Positions 7,939 through 18,572 of a stretch of DNA of 64,000 nt are shown here, one piece after another. The position numbers and the translations under genes were made by a program. The DNA comes from CAWBYL01 sp963793025. Its GTDB lineage: Bacteria > Actinomycetota > Acidimicrobiia > Acidimicrobiales > Acidimicrobilacustridaceae. Location of the stretch: assembly GCA_963793025.1 (NCBI GenBank), contig CAWBYL010000001.1, forward strand, positions 124,001 through 188,000, in the 5' to 3' direction. Numbering within the stretch: position 1 is the stretch's first letter; the number at the start of each line of letters is the position of its first letter. The notes under the pieces are model-generated. The model had not been told where the DNA came from. It saw nothing but the letters and a program-made list of their open reading frames with translations, and made no database searches.

Positions 7939-9623
7939 GAGGCCGTCGACGGCGCCGAAGAGGTCGACGGCACCGACGGCGTGATCGCGGGCTCGAGGTC
8001 CAGGTCGGGCAGGTGCGGGTTGCGACCCTCCGACCGGGCCAGGGAGGCCCCGATGAACTCACGGAACAGCGGCGCGGGACGTTCGGGCCGGCTCTTGAAC
8101 TCGGGGTGGGCCTGCGTACCGACCCAGAACGGGTGGCCCTCCAGCTCGATGAACTCGACCAGCCGGCCGTCGGGCGAGGTGCCCGAGCACACGAACCCGG
8201 TGCCCTCGAAGCGGCTGCGGAACTTGGGGTTGAACTCGTAGCGGTGGCGGTGGCGCTCGGAGACGACCTCGGTGCCGTAGGCGACGGCGACCTGCGATCC
8301 CGGCTTCAGCTGGGCCACGTAGGCACCGAGACGCATGGTGCCGCCCTTGTCGGTGACGCCGCGTTGGGTCTCCATGAGGTCGATCACCGGGTACGGCGAC
8401 TGCGGGTCGAACTCGCTCGAGTGGGCGCCGGTGAGCCCCAACACGTTGCGGGCGTACTCGATGGTCATCACCTGCATGCCCAGGCACAGGCCCAGGCAGG
8501 GGATCTCGTGCTCCCGGGCATAGGTGGCGGCGGCGATCTTGCCCTCGATGCCGCGCTCGCCGAAGCCGCCGGGGATCACGATGCCGTCGAGGTCGTGCAG
8601 GCGTCCGTCGGCCAACAGGCCCTCGACGTCCTCGGCCTGGACCCACTCGACCTCGACCTTGGCCCCGTGGAAGAAGCCGCCGTGCTTGAGCGACTCCACC
8701 ACCGAGAGGTAGGCGTCGGGCAACGAGACGTACTTGCCGATGATCCCGATGCGCACCGGGTCGAGGGCGGTCTCGACCCGGTCGACGAGTATCTCCCACT
8801 CCGAGAGGTCGAGGTCGAGGTCGCTGAACCCGAACAGCTTGCACACCACGCTGTCGAGGCCCTCGTCGTGCATCACCAGCGGCACCTCGTAGAGGTTCCG
8901 GGCGTCGGCGGCGTTGATGACGGCCTCGACGGGAACGTCGCACAGGCCGGAGATCTTGCGCTTGAGATCGGCCGAGATGGCGGACTCGCTGCGGCACACG
9001 ATGATGTCGGGCTGGATGCCCCGGCTGCGCAGTTCGGTCACCGAGTGCTGGGTGGGCTTGGTCTTCTGCTCCCCGGCCGGGCCGATGAACGGCACCAGGG
9101 TGACGTGGAGGTAACAGACGTTGTCGCGCCCGACATCGAGGCGGAACTGCCGGATGGCTTCGAGGAAGGGCAGGATCTCGATGTCGCCGACCGTGCCCCC
9201 GATCTCGGTGATCACGACGTCGACGTCCTCACCCGCCAGCCGGGTGATCCGGTGCTTGATCTCGTCGGTGATGTGGGGGATGACCTGGACGGTCTTGCCG
9301 AGGTAGTCGCCCCGGCGCTCGGCGGCGATGACCGCGGAGTAGATCGACCCGGTGGTGGCGTTGGAGTCACGGCTCAGCGACTCGTCGATGAAGCGCTCGT
9401 AGTGCCCGAGGTCGAGGTCGGTCTCGCCGCCGTCGTCGGTGACGAAGACCTCGCCGTGCTCGAACGGGTTCATCGTCCCCGGGTCGACGTTGAGGTACGG
9501 GTCGAGCTTCTGCATCGTGACCCGGAGGCCCCGGCCCTTGAGCAGTCGCCCCAGCGAGGATGCGGTGAGACCCTTCCCCAACGAGGAGGCCACACCCCCG
9601 GTGACGAAGATGTGCTTGGTCAT
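7935..9623 (-). CDS. pyrG: CTP synthase
   Basis: Aminates UTP to CTP with glutamine and ATP, the last step of pyrimidine nucleotide synthesis. The 562-residue protein has the synthetase domain (1-~265; opening KHIFVTGGVASSLGKG and KLDPYLNVDPGTM) and a class I glutamine amidotransferase domain with the nucleophile Cys in GLCLGMQ and the partner His in AHPEF. A Ser/Thr/Pro tail of about 25 residues follows. The ATG at 9621-9623 gives the canonical N-terminus (M)TKHIFVTGG. A 130-bp gap separates it from recN upstream. Confidence 0.97.
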   Translation of the reverse strand: MTKHIFVTGGVASSLGKGLTASSLGRLLKGRGLRVTMQKLDPYLNVDPGTMNPFEHGEVFVTDDGGETDLDLGHYERFIDESLSRDSNATTGSIYSAVIAAERRGDYLGKTVQVIPHITDEIKHRITRLAGEDVDVVITEIGGTVGDIEILPFLEAIRQFRLDVGRDNVCYLHVTLVPFIGPAGEQKTKPTQHSVTELRSRGIQPDIIVCRSESAISADLKRKISGLCDVPVEAVINAADARNLYEVPLVMHDEGLDSVVCKLFGFSDLDLDLSEWEILVDRVETALDPVRIGIIGKYVSLPDAYLSVVESLKHGGFFHGAKVEVEWVQAEDVEGLLADGRLHDLDGIVIPGGFGERGIEGKIAAATYAREHEIPCLGLCLGMQVMTIEYARNVLGLTGAHSSEFDPQSPYPVIDLMETQRGVTDKGGTMRLGAYVAQLKPGSQVAVAYGTEVVSERHRHRYEFNPKFRSRFEGTGFVCSGTSPDGRLVEFIELEGHPFWVGTQAHPEFKSRPERPAPLFREFIGASLARSEGRNPHLPDLDLEPAITPSVPSTSSAPSTAS

Positions 9624-9753
9624 CGAGGGGACCTCCCGGCGCCTGTGATCACGTCGGGAGATCACCCTAGCGCCGAGTCGACGGCCAGGACGTGGACCCG
9701 ACGGTGACATCAGACCGTCCCATCCCTCGAACCTCTCCCCGGCCTGCTCCGGC

Positions 9754-11352
9754 TCAGCGCGAACGAGGGGGGGCGGCGGCGAGGAGCTCTCGGGCGTGGT
9801 CGCGCGCCGTGGACGAGTCGGGTGTGCCCGACAGCATCCGGGCCAGCTCGGTGACCCGGTCCTCCCCGTCGACCAGGTTCACCGTGGTGGCCGTCGAGCC
9901 GTCGGCCCCCGTGCCGGGCACGATCTGCTTGTCGACCACCGCCTGGGCGTCGGCCCACGCCGCCACCTGGGCCAGGTGGGTGACCACCAGCACCTGGTGA
10001 TCAGCCCCCAGCGCGGCCAGGGAACGGCCGACAGCCAACGCCGCGGCTCCGCCGATTCCGGCGTCGACCTCGTCGAACACCAGCACCGGAGGGCCCTCGG
10101 TGAGGACCAGGCGCAGGGCGAGCATGGCCCGGGCCAGCTCGCCGCCGCTGGCCACCTTGGCCAGGGGCTGGAGAGGCATGCCCGGGTTGGCGGCGAAGCG
10201 GAAGACGACGTCGTGGCCGGCCCCGCCGTCCACCTCGACCTCCAGGCGGGCCTTGGGGAGGGCCAGGTCCGGGAGCTGGGCGGCCACCGCGGCGCCGAGA
10301 GGACCGGCCGCCGCCCGGCGGGCGTCGGCCACCTCCGACTGGCGCCGTTCGAGCTCGGTCGCCGCCGCCCGCCGCTCGACGTCGAGGGCCGCGGCCCGCT
10401 CGTCGCGGCCCTCGAGCTCGGCCAACCGCCGCTCAGCGGCGTCGCGCCACTCGATCACCTCGGGCAGCGTCTCGCCGTACTTGCGGCGCAGCTCCTGCAG
10501 GATCCGGAGGCGTTCACCGATGGCGGCCAGGCGGTCGGGGTCGCTCTCGATCGTCTCCCCCGTGCGGCGTAGGTCGGCGGCCACGTCAGCCAGCTCGGCC
10601 GCCAGGCCGACGAGGCGACCGGCGGCATCGGTGAAGGGCCGTCGGTCGCCGAGGGCGGCCAGGGCTCCAGCCAACCGGTCGCCGGCAGCGCCCTCGCCGG
10701 CCAGCGCCTCCACGGCTTCCAGGGCCGCTTCGCGATGCCCGGCGGCATCGGCCAGGACGTCGGCTTCGGACCGCAGCTGGTCGTCCTCGTCGGTGGCGGT
10801 CAGCTCGGCGGCGGCCAGCTCCTCGACCTGGAACCGCAGCAGATCCATCTCCCGGGCCCGTTCGCGCTCGTCGCCGCCCAGCGCGGCCAGACGCTCCTCC
10901 ACCGCGGCCAGCGCCTTTCGGGCGGTGCGGAGGGGTTCGAGGTCGATCCCTCCGAACCGGTCGAGAGCGCCGCGCTGGACCGTCGGGGTGAGCAGCGACT
11001 GGTGGTCGTGCTGGCCGTGGAGGTCGACCAGCGCGGCGCCCCGCCCGCTCATCTCGGCCAGGGTGGCCAGGTGGCCGTCGATGTACCCGCGCGACCGCCC
11101 CGACGCCGGCACCACGCGGCGCAGGACGATCTCTGCGTCGTCGACCACGAAGCGGCCCTCGACCACGGCCTCACCGGCCCCCGGCCGGACCATCCCGGAC
11201 TCGGCCCGACCGCCGACGAGCAGCTCGATGGCGGTGACGACGAGCGTCTTGCCCGCGCCCGTCTCCCCGGTCACCGCGGTCATCCCCGGGCCGAGGGTGA
11301 GCGACAGCTCGGCGATCACCCCGAGGTCGCGGACGCGCAGCTCGCTCAACAC
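9754..11352 (-). CDS. recN: DNA repair protein RecN
   Basis: SMC-like ATPase acting in recombinational repair of double-strand breaks. The 532 residues show an N-terminal head with Walker A GETGAGKT (about 29-36), a central Ala/Glu/Arg-rich coiled coil (about 155-355) and a C-terminal head with signature SGGELAR and Walker B VLVFDEVDAGIGG. The start is a GTG at 11350-11352 (then TTG AGC), consistent with the family's opening MLSELRVRDLGVI. It lies 22 bp after nadK in the tlyA-nadK-recN arrangement seen widely in actinobacteria. Confidence 0.95.
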   Translation of the reverse strand: MLSELRVRDLGVIAELSLTLGPGMTAVTGETGAGKTLVVTAIELLVGGRAESGMVRPGAGEAVVEGRFVVDDAEIVLRRVVPASGRSRGYIDGHLATLAEMSGRGAALVDLHGQHDHQSLLTPTVQRGALDRFGGIDLEPLRTARKALAAVEERLAALGGDERERAREMDLLRFQVEELAAAELTATDEDDQLRSEADVLADAAGHREAALEAVEALAGEGAAGDRLAGALAALGDRRPFTDAAGRLVGLAAELADVAADLRRTGETIESDPDRLAAIGERLRILQELRRKYGETLPEVIEWRDAAERRLAELEGRDERAAALDVERRAAATELERRQSEVADARRAAAGPLGAAVAAQLPDLALPKARLEVEVDGGAGHDVVFRFAANPGMPLQPLAKVASGGELARAMLALRLVLTEGPPVLVFDEVDAGIGGAAALAVGRSLAALGADHQVLVVTHLAQVAAWADAQAVVDKQIVPGTGADGSTATTVNLVDGEDRVTELARMLSGTPDSSTARDHARELLAAAPPRSR

Positions 11353-11374
11353 CCGGGTGCGCCCGCTCGCCTCG

Positions 11375-12229
11375 TCAACGGTCCGCCAGGCCGAACTTGG
11401 CCTTCAGGATGGCGTGGAAGTCACGGGGACCGAAGGTCACCAGCCGGGCGACGTGGCCGGCGGCCCGGCAGCTCACGACATCGCCTTCCTGGAGCTCGCC
11501 GAGGGCCCGACCGTCGACCACCAGGGCGGCGGTCCGGTGCCCGGAGACGGTCAGGCGGACCTCGGCGTCGGGATCGAGCACCAAGGTGCGGTCGAAGAGC
11601 ATGTGGGGCGACACCGGCGTGAGCAGCAGCGCCCGGTGGGTGGGCTCCACGATCGGCCCTCGGGCCGAGAAGGCGTAGGCCGTGGAGCCCGTCGGCGTGG
11701 CCACGATGAGCCCGTCGGCCGCGTAGGGGGTGAAGCGCGTGCCGTCGAGATCGACCTCCAGGCGGACGGTGTGCCCGCTGCTGGTCTTCTCCAGCACCGC
11801 TTCGTTGAGCGCCACCACGTGGGTCTCGCCTACCGACGAGGACTCGATGACGACGTCGAGCAGCATCCGCTCCTCCACGTCGTTGTCCCCGGCGAGGAAG
11901 TGCTCGAGGGCGGAGCGGAGGCCCTCGGGCTCGACGTCGGTGAGATAGCCCAGCTGACCGAAGTTGACGCCGATGACGGGGACATCGGCCTCGGCCACCA
12001 GCGCGACCGTGCGCAGCATGGTGCCGTCGCCGCCCAGGCTCACGGCCACGTCGAGGTCGGTGCACAGCTCGGTCTCGGGAACGCCGAGCGACTCCCGCCC
12101 GACGCGCCGGGCGTCCTCGGCGGGGAGGGTCACCGTGTGCCCCAGGCCGATCAGCCAGTCCGCGGTGGCGTGGGCCACGGCGGCGGCCTCGGGTCGATCG
12201 TGGTGGACGACGAGGGCGACGGCGGCCAC
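11375..12229 (-). CDS. nadK: NAD kinase
   Basis: Phosphorylates NAD+ to NADP+ in the cytoplasm. The 284-residue protein has the catalytic GGDGT motif (about residue 66-70), the NE/D segment ALNEAVLEK, and the glycine-rich region PTGSTAYAFSARGPIVEP that closes the active site. Length is normal. The start is a GTG at 12227-12229 that directly abuts the tlyA stop codon. The order tlyA-nadK-recN is a conserved actinobacterial operon. Confidence 0.95.
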   Translation of the reverse strand: MAAVALVVHHDRPEAAAVAHATADWLIGLGHTVTLPAEDARRVGRESLGVPETELCTDLDVAVSLGGDGTMLRTVALVAEADVPVIGVNFGQLGYLTDVEPEGLRSALEHFLAGDNDVEERMLLDVVIESSSVGETHVVALNEAVLEKTSSGHTVRLEVDLDGTRFTPYAADGLIVATPTGSTAYAFSARGPIVEPTHRALLLTPVSPHMLFDRTLVLDPDAEVRLTVSGHRTAALVVDGRALGELQEGDVVSCRAAGHVARLVTFGPRDFHAILKAKFGLADR

Positions 12230-13120
12230 TCAGCGCTCCTGGGGGACGGCGCCGGAGACGCCCGGATCGTCGGTCCCCGACGGGGCCGACGGCGCCTCGG
12301 CGACGGCGGCGTCGAGAACCACGTCGAGGGCGGCGCCGACGAGCGGTGAGCGATCGGCCACCGGCCCGCCCGCGCCCGGCGCCCGGGCGGCCAGCACGAA
12401 CTCCACGTTGCCGTCGGATCCGGTGATGGGCGAGACCATGGCCCCCATGATGCTCGCTCCGAGCTCGCCGAGCGCGTTGACCACCTCGCCGAGCACCCGT
12501 CGCCACACGACCGGATCGGTGATCACGCCCCGACCGCGGCTGGCCTCCACCCGTCCGGCCTCGAACTGAGGCTTGACGAGCAGGACCAGGAGGGCTCCGG
12601 GTCGGCAGACGGCGAGGACAGGCCCGAGGACCAGCCGCAGCGAGATGAACGACAAGTCGCCCACGGCCACGTCGACCGGTGGGTCGACGACGGTCGGGTC
12701 GAGCGTGCGCAGGTTGGTGCGCTCGACGTTGCGTACCCGAGGGTCGGCTCGCAATCGCTCGTGGAGCTGGTTGTGGCCGACGTCGACGGCCACCACCTCG
12801 GTGGCTCCGTACTGGAGGGCACAGTCGGTGAACCCGCCGGTGGAGGCGCCGGCGTCGAGCACCCGGGCTCCGGCGAGAACCGGTTCCAGCGCGAAGCGTT
12901 CGACGGCTCCTTCCAGCTTGGCTCCGGCCCGGCTCACGAATCGGGGTCCCGGCCCCTGCACGACGAGCGCCTCGCCGGGACCCACGAGGCGGGCCGCCTT
13001 GGTGGCCGGTGCGCCGCCCACCGTCACCCGCCCGGCGGCGATGTCGGCCTGGGCCCGCTCGCGACTCGGGGCCAGACCGCGGCGAACCAGCTCGGCGTCG
13101 AGCCGGCGACGAGGGCCCAT
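12230..13120 (-). CDS. tlyA: TlyA-family rRNA 2'-O-methyltransferase
   Basis: S4-domain plus FtsJ-like methyltransferase; in mycobacteria TlyA methylates 16S and 23S rRNA and affects capreomycin sensitivity. The 296 residues begin with an S4 RNA-binding domain (about 3-62), followed by the methyltransferase with SRAGAKLEGA (Lys), the SAM loop DAGASTGGFTDC, AVGDLSFISL (Asp), LVKPQFEAGR (Lys) and VEFVLAA (Glu), the K-D-K-E set. A ~45-residue Ala/Pro/Ser tail is extra. The ATG at 13118-13120 overlaps the HAD gene stop by one base. Confidence 0.93.
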   Translation of the reverse strand: MGPRRRLDAELVRRGLAPSRERAQADIAAGRVTVGGAPATKAARLVGPGEALVVQGPGPRFVSRAGAKLEGAVERFALEPVLAGARVLDAGASTGGFTDCALQYGATEVVAVDVGHNQLHERLRADPRVRNVERTNLRTLDPTVVDPPVDVAVGDLSFISLRLVLGPVLAVCRPGALLVLLVKPQFEAGRVEASRGRGVITDPVVWRRVLGEVVNALGELGASIMGAMVSPITGSDGNVEFVLAARAPGAGGPVADRSPLVGAALDVVLDAAVAEAPSAPSGTDDPGVSGAVPQER

Positions 13121-13920
13121 CAGGGTGCGACCGTGCCGCCCACGCCGGAGTCCAGCCCGGCCAGCTCGGCATCGACCAGCGCGGCCAGGTCGGGGGCCAC
13201 CCGGTCGGGCACCGGCTCGCAGGGCAGGTCGTCGGCGTGGGTGACCCCGCTGAGCACGAGCCCGAAACGCCACCCGAGGGTGACCGCGAACAGGCCGTCG
13301 GTGTCGGGCCGGTCGCCCACCATGAGGCCGTGGTCACCGAGACGGGCCCGGACGAGGTCGGCGATGGGCTGGTGGGGCTTGCCGGCCAGAACGGGCACGA
13401 CACCCGAGGCGGTGACGACGGAGGCGAGGATGGCTCCGCTGCCGGGGATCTCGCCGGTCGCCGTCGGGTAGGTCGCGTCGTCGTTGGTGCCGAGGAGCCG
13501 GGCCCCGCGCCGGATGGCCGCCATCGCCGTCGTCATCCGCTGGTAGTCGAAGGACCGGTGGAAGCCGACCACGACCACATCGACCGTCGCGTCGGCGGCC
13601 GCCGGGTCTCCGGCGTCGATGGCCTCGACACCGCGTTCGGCGAGGGCCTCGGCGATGCCGGGGCCGCCGCAGATCAGAGCCCGCTCCCCCGGTTGCACCT
13701 GCGTGGCGGCGGCCATGGCCGAGCTGATGATGTCGTCACCGGCCTCGATGCCGTGGGAGGCGAGCTTGGCGGCCACGTCGGCGCGTCGTCCGTAGGAGTT
13801 GTTGGTCACGAAGGCCAGGGGCACGCCCTCGGCCCGCAGTCGCTGCACCGCGGCGGACGCTCCGGGGACCGGTTCGGTCCCTCGCCAGATGACCCCGTCG
13901 AGGTCGAGTGCCCACGCCAT
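13120..13920 (-). CDS. HAD-superfamily phosphatase, NagD-like
   Basis: A 266-residue cytoplasmic phosphatase of HAD subfamily IIA. Motif I is LDLDGVIW at residues ~4-11, motif II TNNS near 43-46, motif III Lys in AGKPHQP, and motif IV GDRPDTD. Substrates of this family are small phosphorylated metabolites and cannot be told from sequence. It is the first gene of the tlyA-nadK-recN operon, in the place of the mycobacterial phosphatase next to tlyA. The start is the ATG at 13918-13920; longer readings run into the palindrome upstream. Confidence 0.87.
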   Translation of the reverse strand: MAWALDLDGVIWRGTEPVPGASAAVQRLRAEGVPLAFVTNNSYGRRADVAAKLASHGIEAGDDIISSAMAAATQVQPGERALICGGPGIAEALAERGVEAIDAGDPAAADATVDVVVVGFHRSFDYQRMTTAMAAIRRGARLLGTNDDATYPTATGEIPGSGAILASVVTASGVVPVLAGKPHQPIADLVRARLGDHGLMVGDRPDTDGLFAVTLGWRFGLVLSGVTHADDLPCEPVPDRVAPDLAALVDAELAGLDSGVGGTVAP

Positions 13921-14004
13921 CGACCCAGTCTCGCACCGAGTACCCGGGCGACCGACCACACCCCTTCGCCGACCGTCTCCGCTCCTCGGCCCGGCGGACG
14001 AGCC

Positions 14005-14054
14005 GAACTGGTGGGTGGAACGTGACCCATGGGGCACGTTCCACCCACCAGTTC
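14005..14054. repeat. perfect 20-bp inverted repeat in a divergent promoter region
   Basis: GAACTGGTGGGTGGAACGTG (14005-14024) is repeated in exact inverse at 14035-14054, with a 10-nt centre that itself contains CCCATGGG. It lies between two divergent starts, the HAD operon (13920) and the DUF1015 gene (14125), 70-85 bp from each. It is not followed by a T tract, so it does not look like a terminator. An operator for a dimeric regulator, or a small mobile palindrome, would fit. Confidence 0.8.
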
Positions 14055-14124
14055 ACCGGTTGACGGGCATCTGTTCACGGTTGGTTCGGGTTCGAGGGGT
14101 CCTGGGGTCTGGTAGGACTGTGCC

Positions 14125-15357
14125 GTGCCTCGCTTCGAGCCCTTCCGGGGGATCCGTTACGACCTCGCCGACGTCGATCCGGCGGCGGTCACCGCTCCCC
14201 CCTACGACGTCATCAGCCCGAGCGACCGTGAAGCCCTGGTGGCCGCCGCCCCGACCAACGTCGTGCGCATCGACCTGCCGGTCCCCGATCCCGAGGCCCC
14301 GCACACCGACCCCTACGCCACCGCCGCCGCCCTCTTCGCCCGCTGGCAGGCCGATGGCGTCCTGGTCGAGGACCCGGAGCCGTCGTTCACCGTCTACCGC
14401 ATGGAGGCACCTGACGAGGACGGCGTGGTGCACCACACCACCGGCGTCATCGGCGCGTTGACCCTGAGCCGCCCCGGCGAGTCCGGCATCCTCCCCCACG
14501 AGTTCACGACGCCCAAGGCCAAGAGCGATCGCCTCGAGCTGCTGCGCACCACGGTGGCCAACCTCTCACCGGTCTGGGGTCTGTCCCCGGTGGCCGGGCT
14601 CACCGATCTGCTGCGTAGCGACGACGCTCCCCTCACCCGCTTCGACGCCGACGGCGTCACCCACACCGTGTGGCGCGTCACCGAACCCGCTCGTGTCGCG
14701 GCCATCGCGGCGGCCGTGGGGGGAGGGCCGATCGTCATCGCCGACGGCCATCACCGCTACGAGACCTCGCTGGCCTATCGCGACGAGCGTCGCCTCGAGA
14801 CCGACGCCGACGCGGCCCTCGGAGGGCCCGACGTGAGTGAGGGAGCCGGCGGCGCCGAGGCGGTGCTGTGCTTCGTGGTCGAGCTGGTCGACGCCGAGCT
14901 CACCGTGGGCCCCATCCACCGGCTGCTCTCAGGCCTGCCCGACGACGTCGATCTGCGGGCCGCCCTCGAGCCGTTCTTCGCCATCGAGCCCTTCGAGCTC
15001 GGTCACGGCACCGTTCGTCGCCTCCAGGAGGCCGGTGGCCTGGCCCTCGTGGTGCCCGGGGCCACGTGGCTGCTGCGTCCTCGCCCCGAGGCCATGGCGG
15101 GGGCGCGCGACCTCGACTCGAGCCGCCTCGACGTCGCCCTCGCCGCCCTCCCCGACGCCACCGTCGTGTACCAGCACGGGGTCGACCACGTCGTCGATGC
15201 CGTGGCTCGCGGTGCCGCCCAGGCCGGCGTGCTGCTGCGGCCGGCCACCGTGGGCCAGATCGTGGACATCGCCCGGGGCGGCGAGCGCATGCCCCCGAAG
15301 ACCACGTTCTTCTCCCCCAAGCCGCGCACGGGCATCGTCTTTCGCGACCTCCACTGA
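14125..15357 (+). CDS. DUF1015 family protein
   Basis: A 410-residue cytosolic protein of the widespread DUF1015 family, identified by the opening FEPFRGIRYDLADVDPAAVTAPPYDVIS, the central VIADGHHRYETSLAYRDE and the end segment GERMPPKTTFFSPKPRTGIVF. The His-His-Arg-Tyr motif and Lys/Thr/Phe pattern suggest a nucleotide- or phosphate-binding enzyme; no reaction is established. In several phyla the gene neighbours serine biosynthesis, but here it stands alone between divergent and convergent genes. Start is GTG at 14125, with no clear ribosome site and a TAGGAC-like hexamer 6 nt upstream, so it may be leaderless. Confidence 0.8.
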   Translation: MPRFEPFRGIRYDLADVDPAAVTAPPYDVISPSDREALVAAAPTNVVRIDLPVPDPEAPHTDPYATAAALFARWQADGVLVEDPEPSFTVYRMEAPDEDGVVHHTTGVIGALTLSRPGESGILPHEFTTPKAKSDRLELLRTTVANLSPVWGLSPVAGLTDLLRSDDAPLTRFDADGVTHTVWRVTEPARVAAIAAAVGGGPIVIADGHHRYETSLAYRDERRLETDADAALGGPDVSEGAGGAEAVLCFVVELVDAELTVGPIHRLLSGLPDDVDLRAALEPFFAIEPFELGHGTVRRLQEAGGLALVVPGATWLLRPRPEAMAGARDLDSSRLDVALAALPDATVVYQHGVDHVVDAVARGAAQAGVLLRPATVGQIVDIARGGERMPPKTTFFSPKPRTGIVFRDLH

Positions 15358-15411
15358 CGGGAACGTCACTGACGGGAACGTCACTGGCGGGAGGACCACT
15401 GGCGGTCGGGC
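15352..15411. repeat. four 15-bp tandem repeat units at a convergent gene end
   Basis: CACTGACGGGAACGT occurs twice exactly (15352-15366, 15367-15381), followed by two diverged units starting CACTGGCGG at 15382 and 15397. The first copy overlaps the last codon and stop of the DUF1015 gene. The region is the gap between convergent genes, so it may help end transcription, or may simply be a slipped-strand duplication. Confidence 0.85.
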
Positions 15412-15447
15412 CGGCGACCCCGGCCCGACCGTCGGATCACGACCCCG

Positions 15448-16456
<1,009 letters not shown>

Positions 16457-16464
<8 letters not shown>

Positions 16465-18334
16465 CGAGGACTCCCAGGATCGCGGTCTCGAGCTCGCCGG
16501 CGGTGAAGGGCAGGCCCTGCACCTTGTTCACCGAGCGGGCGTCGACCAGGTACTCGGCCCGCAGCATGCGGCTGAGCTGGCCGAGGTTGAGCTCCGGCAC
16601 GACCACCTTGGGGTAGCGCCGGAGGATGTCGCCCAGGTTGGACGGGAACGGGTTGATGTGGGTGAGCTGCACGTGGGCCGCCCGGCGGCCGCCCGATCGC
16701 ACCCGATCGAGGGCGCCGTTTATGGCCCCCCAGGTGGATCCCCACCCAACGATGAGGATCTCGGCGTCGTCGACGTCGCCGACGACCTCGGCGAGCGGGA
16801 TGTCCCGGGCGATGCCGGCGACCTTCTCGGCCCGCAGGCGCGTCATGCGCTCGTGGTTCTCGGGGACGTAGGAGATGTTGCCCCGTCCGTCCTCCTTCTC
16901 GATCCCGCCGATGCGGTGCTCGAGACCGGGCGTGCCCGGGATGACCCAGGGTCGGGCCAGGGTCTCGGGATCGCGCAGGTAGGGCCACAGCGAGGGGTTG
17001 CCGTCGTCGTCGACGTGGTTCGGCTCGGTGGTGAACGTGACCCCGATGTCGGGCAGCGTGGCCACGTCAGGGATGAGCCACGGTTCGGACCCGTTGGCCA
17101 GGTAGCCGTCGGTGAGCAGGAACACCGGGGTGCGGTAGGTGATGGCGATGCGAGCCGCTTCGAGGGCGGCGAAGAAGCAGTGGGCCGGGCTGTAGGCGGC
17201 CACGATGGGCACCGGGGACTCGCCGTGGTGGCCGTACATGGCCATCAACAGGTCGGCCTGCTCGGTCTTGGTGGGCAGCCCGGTGGAGGGCCCGCCCCGC
17301 TGGACGTCGATCACGATGAGAGGCAGCTCGAGGCTGACCGCGAAACCGATCGTCTCGGCCTTGAGGGCGACGCCGGGACCACTGGTGGTGGTGATGCCGA
17401 GGTGACCGCCGTAGGCCGCGCCCAGCGCAGCGCCGATGCCGGCGATCTCGTCTTCGGCCTGGAGGGTGCGGATCCCGAAGTTCTTGTGCTTGGACAGCTC
17501 GTGGAGGATGTCCGACGCCGGGGTGATCGGATAGGAGCCGAGGAACAGCGGGAGCTTGGCCAGCTGACCGGCGGCGATCAGGCCCCAGGCCGTGGCCGTG
17601 TTGCCGTTGATCGACGTGTAGACGCCCGCCGGCTGAGGGGCGGGCTCGACCACATAGGGGTGGTCGAAGAGCTCGGCCGTCTCGCCGAAGGCGTGGCCGG
17701 CGTGGAAGGCGGCCAGGTTGGCGTCGCGCACCTGGGGCTTGGATCCGAACTTGACGTTGATCCAGTCGATGGTGGGCTGCTCGGGACGGGTGTACATCCA
17801 CGAGATGAGCCCGAGAGCGAAGAGGTTCTTGGAGCGTTCGGCGTCGCGCGGCTTGACCCCGAGAGGCTCACACGCCGTCTTGGTCAGCGAGGTCATGGGG
17901 ACCTCGTACACGGTGAACGCCTTGAGGTCGTCCCCGACCAGCGGATCGTGGTCGTAGCCCGCCTTGGCCAGGTTGCGCTCGTCGAAGGCGTCGACGTTGA
18001 GGATCACGGTGGCACCGGGCTCGAGCTTGCCCACCTCCGACAGCAGCGCCGCCGGGTTCATGGCCACCAGGACGTTCGGGGCGTCGCCCGGCGTGGTGAT
18101 CTCGTGGTCGGAGATGTGGACCTGGAAGGCCGACACCCCCGCCACGGTGCCGGCGGGCGCCCGGATCTCGGCCGGGTACTCGGGCAGGGTGACGAGATCG
18201 TTGCCGAACAGCGCGCTGGCGCTGGTGAAGCGGTCACCGGTGAGCTGCATCCCGTCGCCGGAGTCGCCGGCGAAGCGGATGATGACCCGGTCAAGGGTCC
18301 TCGGTGCCACTGGTGTATCGGCCGTGGTGGACAT
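16457..18334 (-). CDS. korA: 2-oxoacid:ferredoxin oxidoreductase, fused gamma-alpha subunit
   Basis: A 625-residue fusion. Residues ~15-190 form the gamma domain (IIRFAGDSGDGMQLTGD, then PEYPAEIRAPAGTVAGVSAFQVHIS); from ~235 the alpha (pyrimidine-binding) domain starts with the SYPITPASDILHELS motif and continues through TTSGPGVALKAETIGFAV. The C-terminal part (about 500-625) is the usual transketolase-C-like domain. The fusion is normal for actinobacterial KorA. The gene lies 238 bp downstream of the aldolase gene and overlaps korB. Confidence 0.92.
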
Positions 18335-18522
18335 GCAACCCCCATTGCGTGGTCCGGCGCTCGGTGCGTCACGGTGAGTCTGTGGCGCCCGATTGCTCCT
18401 CGGAGCGTCGGACGAGATGTCGTGGCCTCCAGGCGGATCCCGGAGGGTCGTGCTTAGCGGAGAAGTGGCGCGCCAACACCTTTCGATGGCGCGTGGTTCA
18501 CGGTACCGCCCAGGCCCGCCGA

Positions 18523-18550
18523 CGAGCCGGAGGCCCCCTGCCCCGGCTCG
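18523..18550 (-). terminator. weak hairpin after the aldolase gene
   Basis: CGAGCCGG (18523-18530) and CCGGCTCG (18543-18550) can pair around a GC-rich loop, 22 bp after the aldolase stop. No T tract follows on the minus strand, so termination is a guess; it may be only a stabilising 3' hairpin. The rest of the 238-bp gap up to korA shows nothing else I can name. Confidence 0.25.
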
Positions 18551-18572
18551 ACGACGCCCTGGACGAGCGATG

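Noticed and set aside
8013..9707. Long plus-strand frame opposite pyrG
   Set aside because: Antisense shadow with no recognisable motif; pyrG is certain.
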